From contig NZ_CP066784.1 in the NCBI RefSeq assembly GCF_028751195.1, forward strand, positions 2,108,001 through 2,172,000: DNA of 64,000 nucleotides. The letters run 5' to 3'. This stretch comes from Alicyclobacillus sp. ALC3 (GTDB taxonomy: Bacteria > Bacillota > Bacilli > Alicyclobacillales > Alicyclobacillaceae). The translations under genes were made by a program, and so were the position numbers. A model generated the notes under the pieces. That model worked only from the letters and a program-made list of their open reading frames with translations. It did no database searches and had not been told where the DNA came from. Below are positions 60,004 to 64,000 of the stretch, piece after piece; the first letter of the stretch is position 1, and each line of letters starts with the position of its first letter.

Positions 60004-62649
60004 TTACACCATCGCCATCCGAACTTGTCCGTTGGACAGTGAGAAGTCGGTAGTTGTTTGACCACCGCGCCGCAAAACGACCTCTTCCACACCGTTGTAA
60101 TCCTCGTAAAACGCCGCAACAATGTCGTCCGGCCCGCTCTCGTCGAGCGCCCGCTCAAGCGCTTGCGGTTCTGACAACACTACCGTGCACCGCTTCTCCG
60201 GACAGACGCGCCACAACTGCGACATGATGAGCGCCGCAATTTCTCCTTCGCGGCGGCCGCGTTTGTCTTTGTCCTCCTTGACGATGAATTCGTCAAAGAT
60301 ACCTGCAAGTTGCTCGCCGCTCTCTCGGACGACAGAGTCAGCACGGTCGCCGGGGACGCCAACAACACCGATCAGGCGACGGTGCGGCACCGTTTTCAAC
60401 CAGCGTCCAATCTGATAGAACCCGTCCGGGTTGTGTCCGTAATCTAACACCACACGTCCACCGTTTGGCATGCGGAACAATGTGCAGCGCCCTTTGTTGT
60501 TGTGCTGCGGAGAAAAGCTGCACAGTGCCTCAGCACACTGTTGCCGGGTCAACCCGTAGGCGCGCAGGGCTGCTAAACCAGCCAAGCAGTTTTCCACTTG
60601 GAACGGCGCCGAACCGCCAAGTGTCAGCGGGATGGTGTTGACAGGGACGACTTCCCAAGTCAGATTCCCCCGCGCCTCGATCAGCCAGCCGCGCGATACG
60701 TAGTAGCCAACTCCGCCGCAAGCCAAGTGGCGACGAAGGGTTTTGTTATCTTCGGATCCGGCGAAGTAGACCACGCGGGCGGCTAGCCGGGTTGCCAAAT
60801 CAACGAGGTGCTTGTTGTCTGCATTGAGCACCACGATACCATCGTCCTCCACGCATTCCGCGACTAGAGACTTGATGTGAACGAGGTCTTCAACGCTTTC
60901 AACGCCGTCCTGACCGATGTGATCGCTGGCAATATTCGTCAACACCGCAACATTTGCCTTGTCGTAGGCCAGCCCGCCGCGGACAATGCCTCCGCGCGCG
61001 CATTCCAGCACCGCGACTTCAACCGCTGGGTCAGACAAAACGACGTTGGCGCTGTCTGGTCCCGTAGTATCTCCCCACAGCACCTGCTCATCGCCAACGT
61101 AGACACCTCCAGTCGTGGTCATGCCGACGATTTTCCCGGTCTGGCTGACCCCGTGACCAATCAGGCGAGTGGTCGTCGTCTTGCCGTTCGTCCCAGTCAC
61201 CGAGACAATCGGAATTCGGCCGCGGCCAGTTGGATAAAGCGACGTGACGATTGCGTCCGCAACGTCGCGCGACTGTCCGTAGGAGGGGGACTGGTGCATA
61301 CGGATTCCAGGGGAAGCGTTGACTTCGATGATGGTACACGCCCCGCGCCGATACGGTTCAGTTGGAGCCGCTACGACCATGTCCAGCCCACATACATCGA
61401 GTCCGACCAAACGGACGGCGCGCTCTGCAAGGCGGATGTAACTGGGATGCAAGTCGTCCGTTAAGTCAACCGCTTCTCCACCCGTGGACAAATTCGCGCT
61501 CTCGCGCACGTACACCACTTCACCAGGGGCAGGTACAGAAGAGAGAGTCAACCCTTGGCGCAACAGGTGTAATCCGGCGGTCTCGTCGAGCGGGATTTTG
61601 GTTAGTGGCTTTTCATGGTCCTCGCCTCGCCGTAAATCCGCGTTGGCAAGTGCGACGAGTTCCTCAACCGAGTGCTGACCATCGCCGCGAACGTGAGCTG
61701 GGATGCGTTCACTCGCAGCGACAAATTTACCGTTTATCAGCAAGACACGGACGTTACGCCCCTCTTCATAGCGCTCCACTAACACCCGCGGCGCATATCT
61801 CTGCGCAGCCCGGAACGCCGCCTCAACCTCATCTTCAGAAGTGAGCGAAAGACTCACGCCACGGCCCTGATTACCGTTGTACGGTTTGACAACTACGGGC
61901 GCCTCCAACCGGTGCAACCACTCGATAGCCTCTGCTGCAGTTCTCGCTGTGCCACCCTCAGGCACCGGGATGCCGGCGCTCTCCAGCAACTCTTTGGTCG
62001 CTTCTTTGTCACTGGCGATGTCTACGGAAACTGCCGGTGTTTGCTCCGTAATGGTGGCTTCGACGAGTTTGCGCTGGCAGCCATACCCGAGTTGAATTAA
62101 ACTGCTGCTGTTCAGTCTGCGCACCGGAATCCCTCGACGTAAAGCGGCGTCGACGATGGCCTGCGTACTGGGTCCAAGACCAGATTCTGACCACACCTGC
62201 GCTGCCTTACGAAGTGTCTCCTGCACTGACCAGGAGTGTCCGCTAAGACATGCACTCACGAGCGCGATAGCGTCTTGCAACAGGTACTTCTGACACTCGT
62301 ACTCCTTGCACTCCATGACAATTTCGTAGCGACCAGGCGCACCCGCATACAGCGTTTTGCCATAGTGCACGTCCAGGCCGAGACAGCACGCCAATTCGAT
62401 GGCTACGTGTTCAGCGATGTGTCCAAAGTACGTGCCACCGTAGAGCCGCTCGACAAATCCACCAGGGGCACCTTTTGCACAGTGGTGCTCGCGCAGCCCC
62501 GGGAGCAGGCGCAACAGCCGATCAGAAAAGCCCTCAAAGTCAGTACTCTCTCGTTCAGTGAGTGGACCAAGTTCAACTTCTGCGACCAGTATGGGTTTGT
62601 AAATGTATATGTTGGGACCGGCAATGTGACGTGTCCGTGTGATCTTCAT
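60004..62649 (-). CDS. cphA: Cyanophycin synthetase
   Basis: This 881-residue enzyme polymerises aspartate and arginine into cyanophycin (multi-L-arginyl-poly-L-aspartate). An N-terminal domain (1-170) precedes an ATP-grasp domain (about 180-475, VVVKPYNGNQGRGVS) and a Mur ligase-like domain with P-loop GTNGKTT near 486-492. ATG at 62649 overlaps the cphB stop (ATGA) and has GAGGAG upstream; a longer frame to 62763 lies inside cphB. Not part of the B. subtilis locus. Confidence 0.95.
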   Translation of the reverse strand: MKITRTRHIAGPNIYIYKPILVAEVELGPLTERESTDFEGFSDRLLRLLPGLREHHCAKGAPGGFVERLYGGTYFGHIAEHVAIELACCLGLDVHYGKTLYAGAPGRYEIVMECKEYECQKYLLQDAIALVSACLSGHSWSVQETLRKAAQVWSESGLGPSTQAIVDAALRRGIPVRRLNSSSLIQLGYGCQRKLVEATITEQTPAVSVDIASDKEATKELLESAGIPVPEGGTARTAAEAIEWLHRLEAPVVVKPYNGNQGRGVSLSLTSEDEVEAAFRAAQRYAPRVLVERYEEGRNVRVLLINGKFVAASERIPAHVRGDGQHSVEELVALANADLRRGEDHEKPLTKIPLDETAGLHLLRQGLTLSSVPAPGEVVYVRESANLSTGGEAVDLTDDLHPSYIRLAERAVRLVGLDVCGLDMVVAAPTEPYRRGACTIIEVNASPGIRMHQSPSYGQSRDVADAIVTSLYPTGRGRIPIVSVTGTNGKTTTTRLIGHGVSQTGKIVGMTTTGGVYVGDEQVLWGDTTGPDSANVVLSDPAVEVAVLECARGGIVRGGLAYDKANVAVLTNIASDHIGQDGVESVEDLVHIKSLVAECVEDDGIVVLNADNKHLVDLATRLAARVVYFAGSEDNKTLRRHLACGGVGYYVSRGWLIEARGNLTWEVVPVNTIPLTLGGSAPFQVENCLAGLAALRAYGLTRQQCAEALCSFSPQHNNKGRCTLFRMPNGGRVVLDYGHNPDGFYQIGRWLKTVPHRRLIGVVGVPGDRADSVVRESGEQLAGIFDEFIVKEDKDKRGRREGEIAALIMSQLWRVCPEKRCTVVLSEPQALERALDESGPDDIVAAFYEDYNGVEEVVLRRGGQTTTDFSLSNGQVRMAMV

Positions 62650-63488
62650 TCGTTCCACTCCTCGCCGCCGTTTTCCGAAACAGCGCCCCAGTCTGTCACA
62701 GGTCGGCGGCTGTTCAGGTTGTATCCGTACCCATCGGGTAAGATGTGCAGGCGGATCCCGCACAGCGCCAACGATTCGTCGCGGTGCACGTGTTCAAGGT
62801 TGGAATAGGTCAGTCCGCCCGCATCCACGACACTGACCGCACCTTCTCCCACCACGCGAAATATGCGGTCGCGGATCACAATAGCGGTATTCTCGTCAAT
62901 TCCGAGCCCAAGGTGGTGCGGGTATTGTGCGACGGCTGACAGCAATCGTCCCAGCCGGCCTCGTTCAGCAAAGTGTTGGTCAATCACTACGCCGTCGATA
63001 AACTCCATTCCTGGAGCCATGTCTACCACGCTAATTCGAGGGTTTGTCTCCGCCTCGCCCTCAACGATCATCGTGCTCGACATCATGGAAGCCCCGGCAC
63101 TCGTCCCCCCCAAAGTTACGCCTCGCGCGAGAGCTGCATGCAGTGCCGCGTCAACGCGGGTGCCACCTAGCAGTTTTGTGATGCGCAGTTGGTCGCCGCC
63201 AGTGAAGAAAATACAGGTAGCGTCCCTAATAAATGCTACAGCGCTGTCCTTGTTCGCTGCCGTCCGGTCCGACACATCAAACGTACGCACGTCTTCGGCT
63301 CCTAACTTTCGAAACACCTCGATATACTCCATTCCGACATCAATGGGCAGTTCTGTCGCGACAGTCATCACCAGCACGCGTGCGTGCGAGCCTCCTCCGA
63401 GACGCAGAAACTCCCGTAAGATACGGCACTCTCCAAGCTTGTCCTCGGCACCGCCAATGACCACCAGCGGTCCTGGCTGCTGCTGCAA
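62646..63488 (-). CDS. cphB: Cyanophycinase
   Basis: This 280-residue serine peptidase of family S51 hydrolyses cyanophycin to Asp-Arg dipeptides. The nucleophile lies in GTSAGAS (128-134, Ser130); FFTGGDQLRITKLLGGT and PHHLGLGIDENTA are family motifs. The start is TTG with GAGGAGGGAG upstream. It is translationally coupled to cphA, so synthesis and breakdown enzymes are made from one mRNA. Confidence 0.95.
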   Translation of the reverse strand: MQQQPGPLVVIGGAEDKLGECRILREFLRLGGGSHARVLVMTVATELPIDVGMEYIEVFRKLGAEDVRTFDVSDRTAANKDSAVAFIRDATCIFFTGGDQLRITKLLGGTRVDAALHAALARGVTLGGTSAGASMMSSTMIVEGEAETNPRISVVDMAPGMEFIDGVVIDQHFAERGRLGRLLSAVAQYPHHLGLGIDENTAIVIRDRIFRVVGEGAVSVVDAGGLTYSNLEHVHRDESLALCGIRLHILPDGYGYNLNSRRPVTDWGAVSENGGEEWNE

Positions 63489-63566
63489 AGAACTCCCTCC
63501 TCAAGGGCGGCATGAAAAAATACAAACCCTAGGCTGTCCACACGGGTTGATCCTATACGTGAATAA

Positions 63567-63601
63567 CAGAACGCCGGGGCGTTGTTCTCCCCGGCGTTCT
63601 G
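63567..63601 (-). terminator. Terminator after sspF
   Basis: A 13-bp stem CAGAACGCCGGGG / CCCCGGCGTTCTG with a 9-nt loop; minus-strand tail TTATTC. Confidence 0.8.
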
Positions 63602-63633
63602 TCTAGTCGGTTGTCGGGCAGTACTGCTAAAGC

Positions 63634-63819
63634 CTAACGCCCTGACCCTCGCTCTGCCATCGTACGCTCTGCAATTTCAATCGCTCGTTTCACCATGTTC
63701 CCCGCATCGCGCGTGGTAATTCCGCCCCAACCCTCGCGCTCGACGGTGTCGTAAAAGCCGAGTTCCTTGGCGAGCTCGTTCTTAAACGCCTCTGACATGG
63801 TTCCGCCACGACGCCTCAT
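63634..63819 (-). CDS. sspF: Small acid-soluble spore protein, alpha/beta type (SspF-like)
   Basis: This 61-residue protein reads [19 protein letters not shown] then [20 protein letters not shown] and [12 protein letters not shown]. The ELA-KELG and [16 protein letters not shown] segments are the alpha/beta SASP DNA-binding motifs. It coats spore DNA. AAGGAGGCG precedes the ATG. sspF next to ispE is conserved, here with cphAB inserted between them. A clear sigma-G promoter was not found in the 140-bp upstream gap. Confidence 0.94.
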   Translation of the reverse strand: MRRRGGTMSEAFKNELAKELGFYDTVEREGWGGITTRDAGNMVKRAIEIAERTMAERGSGR

Positions 63820-63960
63820 TGCACAACGCCTCCTTCTGGTGGTCTCTAAACAGGGTAACCCTGTTCAGCCGCACCACCGGCAGCACGATTTTGTAGCCGA
63901 CTGTCCGACAACCAGAGCGTAGTTTTGGTGTAGAAGCACGATGGTATGCAACCCAAGGCA

Positions 63961-63990
63961 AATAAAAAAGTCGTGGCTTTCGCCACGACT
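63961..63990 (-). terminator. Terminator of the gene beyond the right edge
   Basis: A 9-bp stem AGTCGTGGC / GCCACGACT with a GAAA tetraloop, followed on the minus strand by TTTTTTATTT. A strong intrinsic terminator for transcription entering from the right. Confidence 0.9.
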
Positions 63991-64000
63991 GCGATTTCTT

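Overview
The window is a core chromosomal segment of a spore-forming, moderately GC-rich Firmicute. Gene order closely follows the Bacillus subtilis region from sspF to rplL, read backwards on the minus strand. Protein sequences, frequent GTG/TTG starts and a cyanophycin gene pair next to ispE suggest an Alicyclobacillaceae-type organism. That family placement is inference; the order Bacillales is well supported.

Layout from left to right, almost all on the minus strand: (i) 1-4070, translation and transcription: rsmC (partial), rplL, rplJ, rplA, rplK, nusG, secE, rpmG. (ii) 4071-12800: sigH, rae1, rlmB, mrnC, cysS, ispF, ispD, yacL, pssA, disA. (iii) 12810-18930: radA, then the heat-shock operon ctsR-mcsA-mcsB-clpC with CtsR heptads at its promoter. 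(iv) 19159-19728: one plus-strand TetR-family gene. (v) 19730-21320: a gene-free stretch packed with tandem, inverted and dispersed repeats. (vi) 21364-26325: one rRNA operon (16S-23S-5S, minus strand, no spacer tRNA) with tandem promoters, at the place where B. subtilis has rrnJ/rrnW. (vii) 27012-32668: lysS, greA (behind a consensus promoter and a possibly structured leader), a small HTH gene, folK, folP, hslO, coaX. (viii) 32793-41228: ftsH, hpt, tilS, a YabT-like kinase, a YabS-like VWA protein and spoIIE. (ix) 41449-42451: a divergent dCMP deaminase gene and two small genes of unknown function. (x) 42551-49104: S1-domain protein, divIC, yabQ, yabP, a 1.1-kb repeat-rich gap, rqcP, HU, yabN/mazG, yabM. 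(xi) 49388-63819: spoVT, mfd, fin, pth, prs, glmU, spoVG, ridA, purR, ispE, cphA, cphB, sspF.

The segment joins ribosome production, protein quality control, DNA-integrity sensing (DisA, RadA, Mfd), isoprenoid, phospholipid, folate and wall precursors, and a dense sporulation set (sigH, spoIIE, fin, spoVT, spoVG, yabP, yabQ, sspF). Several promoters are readable. spoIIE has a TTGACA/TATAAT pair 21 bp apart with upstream 0A-like boxes. spoVG has a clear sigma-H promoter. ctsR has CtsR heptads over its start site. greA has a perfect sigma-A promoter.

Relative to B. subtilis the cluster lacks gltX, cysE, pabABC, cysK, folB, dusB and ctc here, and gains pssA, greA, a TetR gene, the small 42.0-42.5 kb genes and cphAB. 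No insertion sequence, prophage, CRISPR array or tRNA was seen. The least ordinary parts are the two repeat-rich gaps (19.8-21.3 kb and 44.4-45.3 kb) and the folded-looking greA leader.
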